Notes: generated from the sequence alone by a model not told the origin. DNA of 64,000 nt from JACCZR01 sp963830065 (GCA_963830065.1 CAWHLA010000010.1:1-64000), one strand, 5' to 3'. Numbered from the stretch's first letter, positions 42,127-52,125 are shown. Numbers and translations are program-made.

Positions 42127-42656
42127 TCCTCGAGCAGCTCCTCGGCCCTCACCACGGTCGCGAACTCGCCCTCCAGCGTGGCCAGCGACACCGCGTGGAC
42201 CTGCTCCGCGGCCAGGTGCTCGCCGTCGGGGCCGGTGCGGGCGAAGGTGGCGGTGGCGTCGGCCACGACGTAGACGTCGAAGCCCAGGTCGCCGGCCATT
42301 CGCGCCGTGGCCGAGACGCAGTGGTCGCTGGTCAGTCCGGCGATCACCACCCTCTCGATGCCCTGTTCGCGCAGGCGCTCCTCCAGCCCCGTTCCGATGA
42401 AGGCGCTGTTCACCTGCTTCTCCACCACCGGCTCACCCTCGAGGGGCTCGACTTCCTTCTTGATGGCGCTGCCGGGAAGCTCGGCCCGCAGGAGCGACTC
42501 GGGCTCGGTGGAGAGGTGGCGGACGTGGATCACCGGGCGGCCGGCTTCACGCCAAGCGGCGAGCAAGCGCGCCGCCTGTTGCTCGGCGGCGGGGTTGTTG
42601 CGGCCCTCCCACCCGATCCCGTCCTGGATGTCGATCAGCAAGAGGGCCGGGCCCAT
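42123..42656 (-). CDS. Isochorismatase-like cysteine hydrolase
   Basis: This 177-residue protein has the Asp (LLLIDIQDG), Lys (VVEKQVNSAF) and Cys (GLTSDHCVSATAR) triad of the isochorismatase-like hydrolases, including nicotinamidases and other amidases. It is probably not an isochorismatase, since the window already makes isochorismate for menaquinone and none of the siderophore genes is present. A small amide substrate is the general expectation. It is convergent with serA (CTAG overlap) and divergent from the oxidoreductase gene. Confidence 0.88.
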   Translation of the reverse strand: MGPALLLIDIQDGIGWEGRNNPAAEQQAARLLAAWREAGRPVIHVRHLSTEPESLLRAELPGSAIKKEVEPLEGEPVVEKQVNSAFIGTGLEERLREQGIERVVIAGLTSDHCVSATARMAGDLGFDVYVVADATATFARTGPDGEHLAAEQVHAVSLATLEGEFATVVRAEELLED

Positions 42657-42666
42657 GAGATGACGT

Positions 42667-42672
42667 TAGGCT
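42667..42672 (+). promoter_or_regulatory. Candidate -10 hexamer of the quinone-oxidoreductase gene
   Basis: TAGGCT ends 6 nt before the ATG at 42679 in a 22 bp divergent gap. Confidence 0.4.
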
Positions 42673-42678
42673 GCGCCC

Positions 42679-43668
42679 ATGAGGGCGCTGGTCATCACCC
42701 GACCCGGCCCTCCCGAGGTGCTCGAGGTCCAGGAGCGCCCCGACCCTCAGCCGGGTCCCGGCCAGGTGAGGGTCCGAGTCCGCGCCGCCGGCATCAACTT
42801 CGCCGACACCATGGCGCGCCAGGGCCTGTACCCCGACGCCCCCAAGCCGCCGTCGGTGGTCGGCTACGAGTTCGCGGGCGAGCTCGAGTCCGGCGAGCGG
42901 GTGCTGGGAGGCTGCCGGTTCGGCGGATACGCCGAGTACGTGGTCACCGACCGCGAGAACGTCATGCCGCTCCCGGACGACTGGTCCTTCGAGGAGGGCG
43001 CGGCCCTGCCGGTCAACTACGCGACCGCCTACGCCGGGCTGGTGCGATACGGCAACGTGCGCGAGGGGGAGAAGGTGCTGCTGCACGCCGCCGCGGGCGG
43101 GGTGGGCATCGCCGCCACCCAGATCGCCAAGCTGCAAGGCGCCGAGGTCTTCGGCACCGCCTCGGCGTCCAAGCACGACGCCATCCGCGGCTTCGGGGTC
43201 GACCACGCGATCGACTACCGCAGCGAGGACTTCGTCAAGGCGGTGCGCCGCATCGCCGGCGGCAAGGAGCCCCTCGACCTAGTGATGGACGCCATCGGCG
43301 GCGCCAGCTTCGGCAAGAGCTTTTCGCTGCTGCGGCCGGGGGGCCGCCTGGTCTGCTTCGGCGCCTCGGCGGTGACCACCGGCGAGAAGCGCAGCATCCC
43401 GCAGGCGCTGAAGACCATGGCCCGCACGCGCATCTTCCACCCGATGCCGCTGATGTCGGAGTCCAAGGCGGTGATCGGGCTGAACATGCTCACGCTATGG
43501 GACTCCCGGGGATCGCTGGACGAGTGGATGGAGCCCCTGCGCAGATGGACCGAGGAGGGCAAGCTCAAGCCGGTGGTGGCCAAGGCCTTCCCGCTGGAGG
43601 AGGGCCCTGCCGCCCACCGCTACATCGCCGAGCGCCAGAACGTGGGCAAGGTCGTGCTGACTCTGTAG
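42679..43668 (+). CDS. Zinc-independent quinone oxidoreductase (MDR family)
   Basis: This 329-residue medium-chain dehydrogenase/reductase has the NADPH-binding AAAGGVGIAATQIAKLQGAEVFGTASASKH. It lacks the structural zinc cysteines of alcohol dehydrogenases. The N-terminal MRALVITRPGPPEVLEVQE and GINFADTMARQGLYP are typical of QOR/zeta-crystallin and synaptic-vesicle VAT-1-like members. It would reduce quinones or enones with NADPH. It is unlinked to the flanking amino-acid genes except by strand and is followed by the leucine leader region. Confidence 0.88.
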   Translation: MRALVITRPGPPEVLEVQERPDPQPGPGQVRVRVRAAGINFADTMARQGLYPDAPKPPSVVGYEFAGELESGERVLGGCRFGGYAEYVVTDRENVMPLPDDWSFEEGAALPVNYATAYAGLVRYGNVREGEKVLLHAAAGGVGIAATQIAKLQGAEVFGTASASKHDAIRGFGVDHAIDYRSEDFVKAVRRIAGGKEPLDLVMDAIGGASFGKSFSLLRPGGRLVCFGASAVTTGEKRSIPQALKTMARTRIFHPMPLMSESKAVIGLNMLTLWDSRGSLDEWMEPLRRWTEEGKLKPVVAKAFPLEEGPAAHRYIAERQNVGKVVLTL

Positions 43669-43681
43669 CCTTGAGCGCAGC

Positions 43682-43735
43682 GTGTCTCTCTCGCTCGACC
43701 TGCTTCTTCTTCTCCTCCCCCCTCGGGGGGAATAG
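43682..43735 (+). CDS. leuL: Leucine leader peptide of leuA (attenuator)
   Basis: GTG 43682 starts the 17-residue peptide MSLSLDLLLLLLPPRGE ending at TAG 43733-43735. Eight of its 17 codons are Leu, six of them consecutive (CTG CTT CTT CTT CTC CTC), and it includes CTT, which is scarce in this genome. This is the form of a leader peptide whose translation speed reports leucyl-tRNA charging, and leuA begins 67 nt downstream. Leucine leader peptides of this kind have been described upstream of leuA in other actinobacteria. No strong ribosome-binding site is visible (TTGAGCGCAGC precedes it). Confidence 0.75.
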   Translation: MSLSLDLLLLLLPPRGE

Positions 43736-43774
43736 CGCGTGGCGGCCGCCTAGCCGCAAACACAGGGAAGAAGC
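43702..43774 (+). promoter_or_regulatory. Possible attenuator pairing upstream of leuA
   Basis: GCTTCTTC within the Leu codons (43702-43709) is perfectly complementary to GAAGAAGC (43767-43774) just before the leuA ribosome-binding region. Between them lie a tight GC hairpin (CCCCC/GGGGG around 43718-43730) and GCGGC-CGCCTA-GCCGC. A ribosome stalled at the Leu run would prevent the long-range pairing. No T-run follows, so control may be translational or Rho-linked. Confidence 0.5.
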
Positions 43775-43802
43775 GGAGGTAGAGAGCAGAAGGGGAAGAG
43801 CA

Positions 43803-45371
<1,569 letters not shown>

Positions 45372-45375
<4 letters not shown>

Positions 45376-46373
45376 GCGGCTTCACCTTCAGGGACGGCGA
45401 GCGCCTCATCCGGCTGGGGGAGGGGGCGCTGGACGAGGCGCCGCAGCTCCTGGCCGAGCGCGGCTTCGAGGGCTACGTGCTGCTGGCCACCGAGCGCTCG
45501 CGGGCGCTCGCGCCGCCGGTCGCCGACGGCGCCGCTGAGGTGCTCGACGTGCCTGCCGGGGCCGTGCCCGACCTGGCCGCCGACCTGCTCGAGGCGGCCG
45601 GGGAGCGCCCGGTCGTCGGCCTCGGAGGGGGGAGGGTCGTGGATACGGCCAAGGCAGTGAGCGCAGTGCACGGCACCGAGACGGCGGCGATCCCCACCAC
45701 GCTGGCGGGCTCGACCTTCACGCCCTTCCACCGGCTCCCCGAGGGAGCTCGGGCGCAGATGCACCGGCCCTCGCTGGCGATCTGCGAGCCCGCGGCCATG
45801 GTGCCGGACGACGCGCCGCTGCTGGCCGCCACCGCGATGAACGCGCTCGCGCACGCAATCGAGTCGCTCTACGCGCCGCTCGCCAACCCGGTGACCGAGG
45901 AGGCCGCCCTGCGCTCCGCCCGCCTGTTCGCCGACGCGCTTCCGCGCGACCCCCCGCCGGCGCCCGCGCTGGCCGAGGCCGCGTTCCTGGCCGGCTACGC
46001 CGTGGGGAACGCCGGCCTCGCCGTGCACCATGCCGTGTGCCAGACCATCGTCCGCACCTGCGGTACCCCGCACGCCCAGACCAACGCGGTGATGCTCCCG
46101 CACAGCGTCCGGCTGATGAGCATGCGCGCACCCGGTGAGATCGCCCGCCTGGCCGGAGCGCTGGGCGATCCGTCCGAGGACCCCGAGGCGGCCGCGGGCC
46201 GGGTGTCGAAGCTGGCGGCCCGCTCGGGCCACACGCGCCTGTCGACCCTCGGAGTGCGGGAGGATCAGCTACCGGCGGTCGTGGCGGGCGTTCGGGAGCA
46301 CCCGGGCCTGGCCATGACGCCCGACCCGCCGGGCGAGGACGAGCTCCTCGACCTCCTGCGGGCGGCGCTTTAG
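45372..46373 (+). CDS. Iron-type alcohol dehydrogenase / maleylacetate-reductase-like
   Basis: This ~333-residue protein has the GGGRVVDTAKAVSA nucleotide motif. IPTTLAGSTFTPFH corresponds to the T-T-x-x-GS motif of group III Fe-ADHs. The metal-region residues are ATAMNALAHAIESLYAP and HHAVCQTIVRTCGTPHAQTNAVMLPH. It resembles maleylacetate reductases most. No aromatic-degradation neighbours are seen, so the substrate is open. The only start giving the whole N-terminus (SGFTFRDGERLIRLG) is CTG 45372, which overlaps the leuA stop as CTGA; GTG 45475 would remove ~34 residues. Confidence 0.8.
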
Positions 46374-46454
46374 CCGCGCAGGAGAAGTTGCAGGTTCACA
46401 TAGCGATGCCCGCCGGGAGGACGCGCCGCGGCGGTGGGCGAAGCCCCGGGGCCT

Positions 46455-47171
46455 ATGCGTTTTCACACCCTTCGCGTCAGCGTGCTCGCGATCACCCTCT
46501 TCGCCCTCCTGTCCGCTTCCGCCCAGGCCTCGGCGCCCCACACCGTCCAACCGGGGGAGACCCTGTGGTCCATCGCGGCGGCCAACAACCTGACCACGCG
46601 GACGGTCGCGGCGGTGAACGGGATCTCGCCCGACGCGCAGGTGGTGATCGGCTCCACCATCCAGGTGCCGACCGTCAGCGAGGGCGCTGCCGCGCTGGGC
46701 GGCGCCGCCGCGCCGGCGGCCCCGACGGCCGGCACGAGCGCGGCCCCCGCGACCTCGACCGCACCCTCCACCGGCGGCACGGTCGGCCCCTCGGGCGTGG
46801 GCTCGATCGCCACCCAGCACGGGGTTCCCCCGTCACTGGCCGCGGCCATCGCCCACCAGGAGAGCGGCTTCAACAACTCGATGGTGTCCTCGGCGGGCGC
46901 GCGCGGCGTGATGCAGGTGATGCCGAGCACGTTCGACTACGTCCACCGGGTGTTGGGGGCGGGCCCCCACGATCCCTCCTCGCCGTCCCAGAACACCACG
47001 GCCGGCGTGCTCTACCTGCGCCAGCTGCTGCAGGAGACCGGCGGCGACCAGAGCAGGGCGGTCGCCTCCTACTACCAGGGGCCGGAGTCGGTGCGCCAGA
47101 ACGGCCTCCTGCCCGACACAGAGCAGTACGTGGCCAACGTGATGGCGCTGAAGGGCCGATACGGCGGCTGA
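46455..47171 (+). CDS. Secreted LysM-SLT lytic transglycosylase
   Basis: This 238-residue protein has a signal peptide (1-~25, ending SASAQA), a LysM peptidoglycan-binding domain (HTVQPGETLWSIAAANNLTTRTVAAVNGI), an Ala/Thr/Pro linker, and a transglycosylase SLT domain. The catalytic Glu is in IAHQESGFN, followed by SSAGARGVMQVMPSTFD. It would cleave or bind glycan strands outside the membrane. GTG 46434 in the same frame would add 7 residues before the signal peptide and was rejected. The 81 bp gap upstream shows no riboswitch I can recognise. Confidence 0.88.
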   Translation: MRFHTLRVSVLAITLFALLSASAQASAPHTVQPGETLWSIAAANNLTTRTVAAVNGISPDAQVVIGSTIQVPTVSEGAAALGGAAAPAAPTAGTSAAPATSTAPSTGGTVGPSGVGSIATQHGVPPSLAAAIAHQESGFNNSMVSSAGARGVMQVMPSTFDYVHRVLGAGPHDPSSPSQNTTAGVLYLRQLLQETGGDQSRAVASYYQGPESVRQNGLLPDTEQYVANVMALKGRYGG

Positions 47172-47173
47172 GA

Positions 47174-47195
47174 TAGGCTCGGGCACGTGCCCGAG
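47174..47195 (+). promoter_or_regulatory. -10 hexamer and 18 bp perfect palindrome over the SDR start
   Basis: TAGGCT (47174-47179) ends 7 nt before GTG 47187. CTCGGGCACGTGCCCGAG (47178-47195) is a perfect palindrome that begins inside the -10 box and covers the start codon. It could be an operator overlapping the transcription start, or a hairpin hiding the start of a leaderless mRNA. Confidence 0.45.
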
Positions 47196-47943
47196 GGAGC
47201 ACTCGCAGGCCGTGCCGTAGCCATCACCGGCGCCTCGTCGGGCATCGGCGAGGCGGTCGCCCGAGCGGCCGCCGCCGAGGGCGCGAGCGTGGCGCTGGGA
47301 GCGCGGCGCACCGACCGCATCGAGGCGGTCGCGAGCGGCATCGACTCGGACGGCGGCAAGCGCGGTCGCGCTGGCGGTCGACGTCTCCAACGAAGGCCAG
47401 GCCAACGCCTTCGTCCAGCACGCGCACGACCAGCTGGGTGGGCTGGACGCGCTGGTCAACAACGCCGGCGTGATGCTGCTGGGCGCAGTCGAGAACGCCG
47501 ACACCGAGCATTGGCGCCGGATGGTCGACGTGAACCTGCTGGGCCTCCTCTACTGCACCCACGCCGCGCTGCCGCTGCTCCGCGAGGCAGGGGGAGGGGA
47601 CATCGTCAACGTGTCCTCGGTGGCGGGCCGCAGCGCGAACGCGGGATCGGCGGTCTACAACCTGACCAAGTTCGGCGTCACGGCCTTCTCCGAGGCGCTG
47701 CGCCAAGAGGCGCTGCACAGCGGGATCAGGGTGAGCTGCGTGGAGCCCGGCTTCGTCGACACCGAGCTCCAGGGCCACAACACCGATCCGAACGTGACCA
47801 AGGCGATCGAGACCATGCGCGAGCGGACCGGCGACGTCCTGACCGCGGACGACATCGCCCGGGCGGTCACCTACGTGCTGGCCCAGCCGCCGCACGTGGC
47901 GATCAACGAAGTGCTGGTGCGCCCGACCGGCCAGCAGCGCTGA
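47187..47943 (+). CDS. Short-chain dehydrogenase/reductase (apparent +1 frameshift)
   Basis: GTG 47187 gives VPEGALAGRAVAITGASSGIGEAVARAAA, the TGxxxGxG cofactor motif. After GIDSDGGK an extra C at 47361 breaks the frame. The correct reading continues AVALAVDVSNEGQANAFVQ and VNNAG, then MVDVNLLGLLYCTHAALP, SSVAGRSANAGSAVYNLTK (Ser, Tyr and Lys catalytic residues) and VEPGFVDTEL. The 757 nt span is one over a multiple of three, so corrected length is 251 residues. This is a classical NAD(P)-dependent SDR of unknown substrate. Confidence 0.87.
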
Positions 47944-48725
47944 GGCCCTTCTGGCGCAATCCGGCGGGCTTCCCGCTGGCGCTGTTCTTCCTGATCGGCG
48001 GGATCGCGTTCTGGATCGCGCTGCCCGAGATCGGGATCGGCCAGATCTGGGTGGTGGTGGCCGTGCTGCTGATCGCCGTGTTCGGCTTCCTCGGGTGGCG
48101 CGCCCAGGCAAACGAGCGCCTCAAGCACGAGGGAATCCGGGGCACGGCTCAGGTGCTCGAGGCCGAGCAGACCGGCATGTACGTCAACAACCAGCCCCAG
48201 GTGCGGTTGAGGCTGCGCGTGGAGGCGCCCGGGATCGCGCCCTACGAGGTGGACAAGCGGGTGACCGTGCCCCTGATCGCGGTGGGGACGCTGACCAGCG
48301 GCCGGCCGCTGAGCGTGTCGGTCGATCCCGAGGACCGCGATCGCATCGCCATCGACTGGGGCGGCGGCGGGATCGGCCCCGCCACGATCTCCCCCACCGG
48401 CGGGCGGCCGATCGATCTGAACGCCAACCCGGCCGCGCGCGAGGCGGCGATGCAGGCGATGCGCGACCACGGGATCACCCCGAGCGGCGAGGTCGACCTG
48501 CGCTCGAACCCCGAGGCCCGTGCCGCGGTGCTGGAGGCCCTACAGAAGCACGGCATCGACGCTGCGCACGGCCAGGCCGCGGCGAACCCGGCGACGCCGG
48601 TCTCCTCCGCGCCCAAAGGCGAGCCCCTGGACCGCCTGACCAAGCTGATGCAGCTACGGGCGGCGAACCTGATCACCGACGAGGAGCTGCAGGAGTACCG
48701 CCGCCGGGTGCTGGGGGACGTCTAG
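47940..48725 (+). CDS. Membrane protein with SHOCT-like C-terminal motif (CTG start)
   Basis: The frame starts at CTG 47940, overlapping the SDR stop as CTGA, and encodes ~261 residues. Two N-terminal helices (FPLALFFLIGGIAFWIALP and IWVVVAVLLIAVFGFLGW) lead to a DUF3592-like beta-rich region (GTAQVLEAEQTGMYVNNQPQVRLRLRVEAPG). The C-terminus has helix-turn repeats (AREAAMQAMRDHGITPSGE, ARAAVLEALQKHGIDA) and ends LDRLTKLMQLRAANLITDEELQEYRRRVL, a SHOCT-type short motif. No ATG or GTG lies upstream of the first helix. Function is unknown. Confidence 0.75.
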   Translation: MRPFWRNPAGFPLALFFLIGGIAFWIALPEIGIGQIWVVVAVLLIAVFGFLGWRAQANERLKHEGIRGTAQVLEAEQTGMYVNNQPQVRLRLRVEAPGIAPYEVDKRVTVPLIAVGTLTSGRPLSVSVDPEDRDRIAIDWGGGGIGPATISPTGGRPIDLNANPAAREAAMQAMRDHGITPSGEVDLRSNPEARAAVLEALQKHGIDAAHGQAAANPATPVSSAPKGEPLDRLTKLMQLRAANLITDEELQEYRRRVLGDV

Positions 48726-48738
48726 CGCGGTCCAGACA

Positions 48739-48758
48739 AACGTACGTGATAACGTACG
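48739..48758 (+). promoter_or_regulatory. Candidate operator/promoter of the XRE-leuCD operon
   Basis: AACGTACG occurs twice (48739-48746 and 48751-48758), 12 bp apart, each containing the palindrome CGTACG. GATAAC between and over them could be the -10, 12 nt before the ATG at 48766. The placement suits autoregulation by the XRE protein. Confidence 0.5.
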
Positions 48759-48765
48759 CGGTCCC

Positions 48766-49362
48766 ATGGCCGTTGCTCTGCCCGCCGTGCAGCCCGAGCC
48801 CACCGTGGGCCCCCGCGTCCGCGCCCTGCGCGAGGGCATGGACCTGTCCTTGCGCGAGCTGGCCGCCCGCAGTGGGGTCTCGGCTCCCATGCTGTCCCAG
48901 GTCGAGCGCGGGGAGACCAGCCCCACGCTCGCCGTCGCCACCCGGATCGCCTCCGGGCTGGAGCTGTCGCTGTCCCAGCTGCTGCGGCTGGACGAGGGGG
49001 AGGGCGTCTCGGTGGTGCGCGCGAGCGAGCGCCGCGCCGGCGGTTCTCAGCGCACCGGCCACCGCTACGAGGTGCTGTCGCCGCCGCTGCCCGGCCAGCG
49101 TGCCGAGCTGTCCGAGCACCGGCTGGCGCCGGGCGCTGTGACAGGGGGGCCCGACGACCCGCCCATGCACGAGCCGGGCGCCCGCGAGACCGCGGTGGTC
49201 ACCGCCGGCGTGCTGCGCCTGGTCTGCGACGGCGTGGGCCACGACCTGAGCGAGGGCGACGCCGTCACCTTCGACGCCGACCTTCCCCACCACTTCGAGA
49301 ACCCGCGCGAAGACGAGGCCCGGATGCTGGCCGTGGTCTCCGCCGGACTGAGAAGGAGCTGA
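48766..49362 (+). CDS. XRE-family regulator with cupin sensor domain
   Basis: This 198-residue protein has an N-terminal helix-turn-helix (~15-70; LREGMDLSLRELAARSGVSAPMLSQVERGETSPTL) and a C-terminal cupin (~110-195; HEPGARETAVVTAGVLRLVCDG, DAVTFDADLPHHFENP). Such regulators bind a small ligand through the cupin. It is 9 nt upstream of leuC in the same direction, so it may control leuCD and its own promoter. Ligand and regulon are unknown; no autoregulatory repeat beyond the AACGTACG pair was seen. Confidence 0.9.
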   Translation: MAVALPAVQPEPTVGPRVRALREGMDLSLRELAARSGVSAPMLSQVERGETSPTLAVATRIASGLELSLSQLLRLDEGEGVSVVRASERRAGGSQRTGHRYEVLSPPLPGQRAELSEHRLAPGAVTGGPDDPPMHEPGARETAVVTAGVLRLVCDGVGHDLSEGDAVTFDADLPHHFENPREDEARMLAVVSAGLRRS

Positions 49363-49371
49363 ACCGAACCG

Positions 49372-50730
49372 ATGCCCGACACCCTGTTCGACAAGATCTG
49401 GCAGCGCCACGAGGTGGCCGAGGGGATCCTCTACATCGACCTCCACCTCGTCCACGAGGTCACCTCGCCGCAGGCCTTCGAGGCCCTGCGCATCGCGGAC
49501 CGCAAGGTGCGCCGTCCCGACCGCACATTGGCCACCGCCGACCACAACGTGCCCACCGACGGGTCGATGCGCGCGGCGCAGATCCTCGACGAGCTGTCGC
49601 GCGTCCAGGTCGAGACGCTCGAGCGCAACTGCGAGGAGTTCGGCGTGCCGGTCTACTCGCTGGGCTCGGCCCACCAGGGCATCGTCCACGTCATAGGGCC
49701 GGAGATGGGCGTGACCCAGCCCGGGATGACCATCGTCTGTGGCGACTCCCACACCTCCACCCACGGCGCCTTCGGCGCGCTGGCGTTCGGCATCGGCACC
49801 AGCGAGGTGGAGCACGTGCTGGCCACCCAGACCCTCCAGCAGCGCAAGCCCAAGTCGATGCGCATCCTCTACAGCGGCGAGCTGGGATACGGGGTCACCG
49901 CCAAGGATCTGATGCTGTCCACCATCGGCCGCATCGGTGTCTCCGGCGGCGCGGGTTACGCGATCGAGTACGCCGGCCCGCCGATCGAAGCGCTCTCCAT
50001 GGAGGGCCGCATGACCATGTGCAACATGACCATCGAGGCCGGCGGTCGCGCCGGGATGGTGGCGCCCGACGACACGACGCTGGAGTGGGTCGAGGGCAGG
50101 CCGGCCGCGCCGCAGCCGATGCCCGCCGACGAGTGGCTGGCGCTGCGCACCGACGAGGGCGCCGAGTTCGACACCGAGGTCGAGATCGACGCCTCGGCGG
50201 TCTCGCCCCAGGTCACCTGGGGCACCACCCCGGAGATGGTCACCCAGGTCACCGAGTCGGTACCCGAGCCGCAGACCGAGGGCGACCATCGTGCGCTGGA
50301 GTACATGGCGCTGGAAGCCGGCACCCCGATACAGGAGATCGAGCTCGACCGCGTCTTCATCGGCTCGTGCACCAACTCGCGCATCGGCGACCTGCGCGAG
50401 GCCGCCGAGGTGATCCAGGGGCGCCAGGTGGCCGGCAACGTCATTGCGATGGTGGTGCCGGGCTCCGCCCAGGTGAAGGCCCAGGCCGAGGAGGAGGGCC
50501 TCGACGATCTCTTCCGCGCGGCCGGCTTCGACTGGCGCTCCGCGGGCTGCTCGATGTGCCTGGGCATGAACCCCGACATCGCGGCACCGGGCGAGCGCGT
50601 CGCCTCGACCTCAAACCGCAACTTCGAGGGTCGCCAGGGCCGCGGGGCCCGGTCGCACCTCGTCTCCCCGAAGATGGCGGCCGCGGCGGCCATCGAGGGT
50701 CACTTCGTCGACATCAGGGAGTGGTCGTGA
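49372..50730 (+). CDS. leuC: 3-Isopropylmalate dehydratase large subunit
   Basis: This 452-residue [4Fe-4S] enzyme isomerises 2- to 3-isopropylmalate with LeuD. The cluster cysteines are in FIGSCTNSRIGDL and the CSMCLGMNPD pair. GDSHTSTHGAFGALAFGIGTSEVEHVLATQ is the core signature, and the C-terminus GRGARSHLVSPKMAAAAA is normal. The ATG at 49372 gives MPDTLFDKIWQRHEV. The stop overlaps leuD by GTGA. Confidence 0.96.
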   Translation: MPDTLFDKIWQRHEVAEGILYIDLHLVHEVTSPQAFEALRIADRKVRRPDRTLATADHNVPTDGSMRAAQILDELSRVQVETLERNCEEFGVPVYSLGSAHQGIVHVIGPEMGVTQPGMTIVCGDSHTSTHGAFGALAFGIGTSEVEHVLATQTLQQRKPKSMRILYSGELGYGVTAKDLMLSTIGRIGVSGGAGYAIEYAGPPIEALSMEGRMTMCNMTIEAGGRAGMVAPDDTTLEWVEGRPAAPQPMPADEWLALRTDEGAEFDTEVEIDASAVSPQVTWGTTPEMVTQVTESVPEPQTEGDHRALEYMALEAGTPIQEIELDRVFIGSCTNSRIGDLREAAEVIQGRQVAGNVIAMVVPGSAQVKAQAEEEGLDDLFRAAGFDWRSAGCSMCLGMNPDIAAPGERVASTSNRNFEGRQGRGARSHLVSPKMAAAAAIEGHFVDIREWS

Positions 50731-51290
50731 ACAAAGTGGAGAAGGTCAGGGGCCCGATCTCGGTCCTGCATCGGGACGACGTCGACACCGACCAGATCAT
50801 CCCCAAGCAGTTCCTCAAGCGGGTGGAGCGGTCGGGGTTCGGCGAGTACCTGTTCTACGACTGGGCCAAGGAGCCCGGCTGGGACCTGGACCCGAACCCG
50901 ATCCTGGTCACCGGACGCAACTTCGGCTGCGGCTCTTCGCGCGAGCACGCGCCGTGGGCGCTGGAGGACTTCGGATTCAAGGTGCTGGTGGCGCCCTCGT
51001 TCGCCGACATCTTCTACTCCAACTGCACCAAGATCGGGCTTCTGCCTGTGCCGCTCCCCGAGGAGGAGGTGGAGGCGCTGATGGAGGCCACCGAGGCCGA
51101 GGTTCACCTGGCCGACCAAGTCGTGCGCTTCGACGGCCGCGAGATCCCCTTCGACATCCACCCCGAGACGAAGCGGCGCCTGCTCGAGGGCCTCGACGAC
51201 ATCGGGGTGACGCTGCAGGACGAGCTCGCGATCGAGGAGTACGAGTCCAACCGCGAGCGCCCGGGTCCGGTCACCACGTCGCTGGGCTGA
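50727..51290 (+). CDS. leuD: 3-Isopropylmalate dehydratase small subunit
   Basis: This 187-residue subunit completes the LeuCD active site. RDDVDTDQIIPKQFLKRV and GRNFGCGSSREHAPWALEDFG are family signatures. GTG 50727 overlaps the leuC stop by 4 nt; an earlier GTG at 50721 is possible. Its stop overlaps the next ATG by one base, so the four-gene unit XRE-leuC-leuD-methyltransferase is tightly coupled. Confidence 0.95.
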   Translation: MNKVEKVRGPISVLHRDDVDTDQIIPKQFLKRVERSGFGEYLFYDWAKEPGWDLDPNPILVTGRNFGCGSSREHAPWALEDFGFKVLVAPSFADIFYSNCTKIGLLPVPLPEEEVEALMEATEAEVHLADQVVRFDGREIPFDIHPETKRRLLEGLDDIGVTLQDELAIEEYESNRERPGPVTTSLG

Positions 51291-52045
51291 TGCGCGACTG
51301 GGACGCGCGCACGTACGAGCGCGTCTCCACGCCGCAGGCGCGCTGGGCTGAGAAGGTGCTGGATCGGCTCCCGCTGGAGGGAAACGAGACCGTGCTGGAC
51401 GCCGGCTGCGGCACCGGCCGGGTGACCAAGATGCTTCTGGAGCGTCTGCCCGAGGGCCACGTGGTGGCGGTCGACTCGGCGCCTTCGATGGTCGCGCAGG
51501 CCCGCGAGGCGCTGGACCCAGCCCGCACGACCGTGCTCCAGGCCGACCTGGCCGAGCTGGTGCTCGACGAGCCCGTCGACGCCGCCTTCTCCAACGCGGT
51601 GTTCCACTGGGTCCCCGACCACGATGCGCTGTTCGCCCGGATGTTCGAGGCACTCAAGCCCGGCGGGCGGCTTGTGGCGCAGTGCGGGGGAGAGGGCAAC
51701 GTGGAGCGCTTCCACCGCCACGCGCAGGCGGTGGGCGAGCGCGACCCCTTCGAGCCCTACCTCGCCGGCTGGACGGGGCCGTGGAACTTCGCCTCGCGTG
51801 AGCAGACCGCCGAGCGCCTGGTCGCCGCGGGGTTCGCGGACGTGGCCACGGGCCTCGAGCCGTGGCCGGTGACCCCCGACGAGCCGGTGGAGTTCGTGCG
51901 CACGGTGTGCCTGGGCCACCACCTCGAGCTCCTGCCCGACGAGCTCCGCGGGCCGTACGCGGAGGCGGTGGTGGCGGAGTGCGGGAGCCCGCTGGAGCTC
52001 GACTACGTGCGCCTGAACATCACCGCCGGCAAGCCGGAGGTTTAG
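51290..52045 (+). CDS. Class I SAM methyltransferase (trans-aconitate methyltransferase-like)
   Basis: This 251-residue enzyme has the SAM motif VLDAGCGTGRVTK (~36-48), motif II acidic VVAVDSAPSMV and the substrate-side AAFSNAVFHWVPDHDALFARMF. The arrangement and the C-terminal half (EPYLAGWTGPWNFASREQTAERLVAAGF) resemble trans-aconitate 2-methyltransferase. Enzymes of that type detoxify trans-aconitate, and the yeast relative also methylates 3-isopropylmalate. Its one-base overlap with leuD makes an isopropylmalate-linked role attractive, but this is inference. An unspecific name is safer. Confidence 0.85.
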   Translation: MRDWDARTYERVSTPQARWAEKVLDRLPLEGNETVLDAGCGTGRVTKMLLERLPEGHVVAVDSAPSMVAQAREALDPARTTVLQADLAELVLDEPVDAAFSNAVFHWVPDHDALFARMFEALKPGGRLVAQCGGEGNVERFHRHAQAVGERDPFEPYLAGWTGPWNFASREQTAERLVAAGFADVATGLEPWPVTPDEPVEFVRTVCLGHHLELLPDELRGPYAEAVVAECGSPLELDYVRLNITAGKPEV

Positions 52046-52049
52046 TTCG

Positions 52050-52076
52050 GCGCCAGCGGGGGTAAGCCCCGGGCGC
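52050..52076 (+). terminator. GC-rich hairpin after the leuCD operon
   Basis: GCGC...GGGG-GTAAG-CCCC...GCGC forms a two-part stem immediately after the methyltransferase stop, followed by TTCGTCT, a poor T-run. It may act as a terminator or as a 3' stabiliser. Confidence 0.4.
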
Positions 52077-52125
52077 TTCGTCTGGCAGGGGAGCCGGACG
52101 TCCTACCTAGGGAGGACTCACCTTG

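Noticed and set aside
42123..42656. True isochorismatase (siderophore pathway)
   Set aside because: The fold covers many amidases, and no siderophore genes are nearby; only the broad family name is supported.
46374..46454. Second c-di-AMP riboswitch before the LysM-SLT gene
   Set aside because: GC-rich pairings exist, but none of the conserved ydaO blocks found at 8109-8196 is present.
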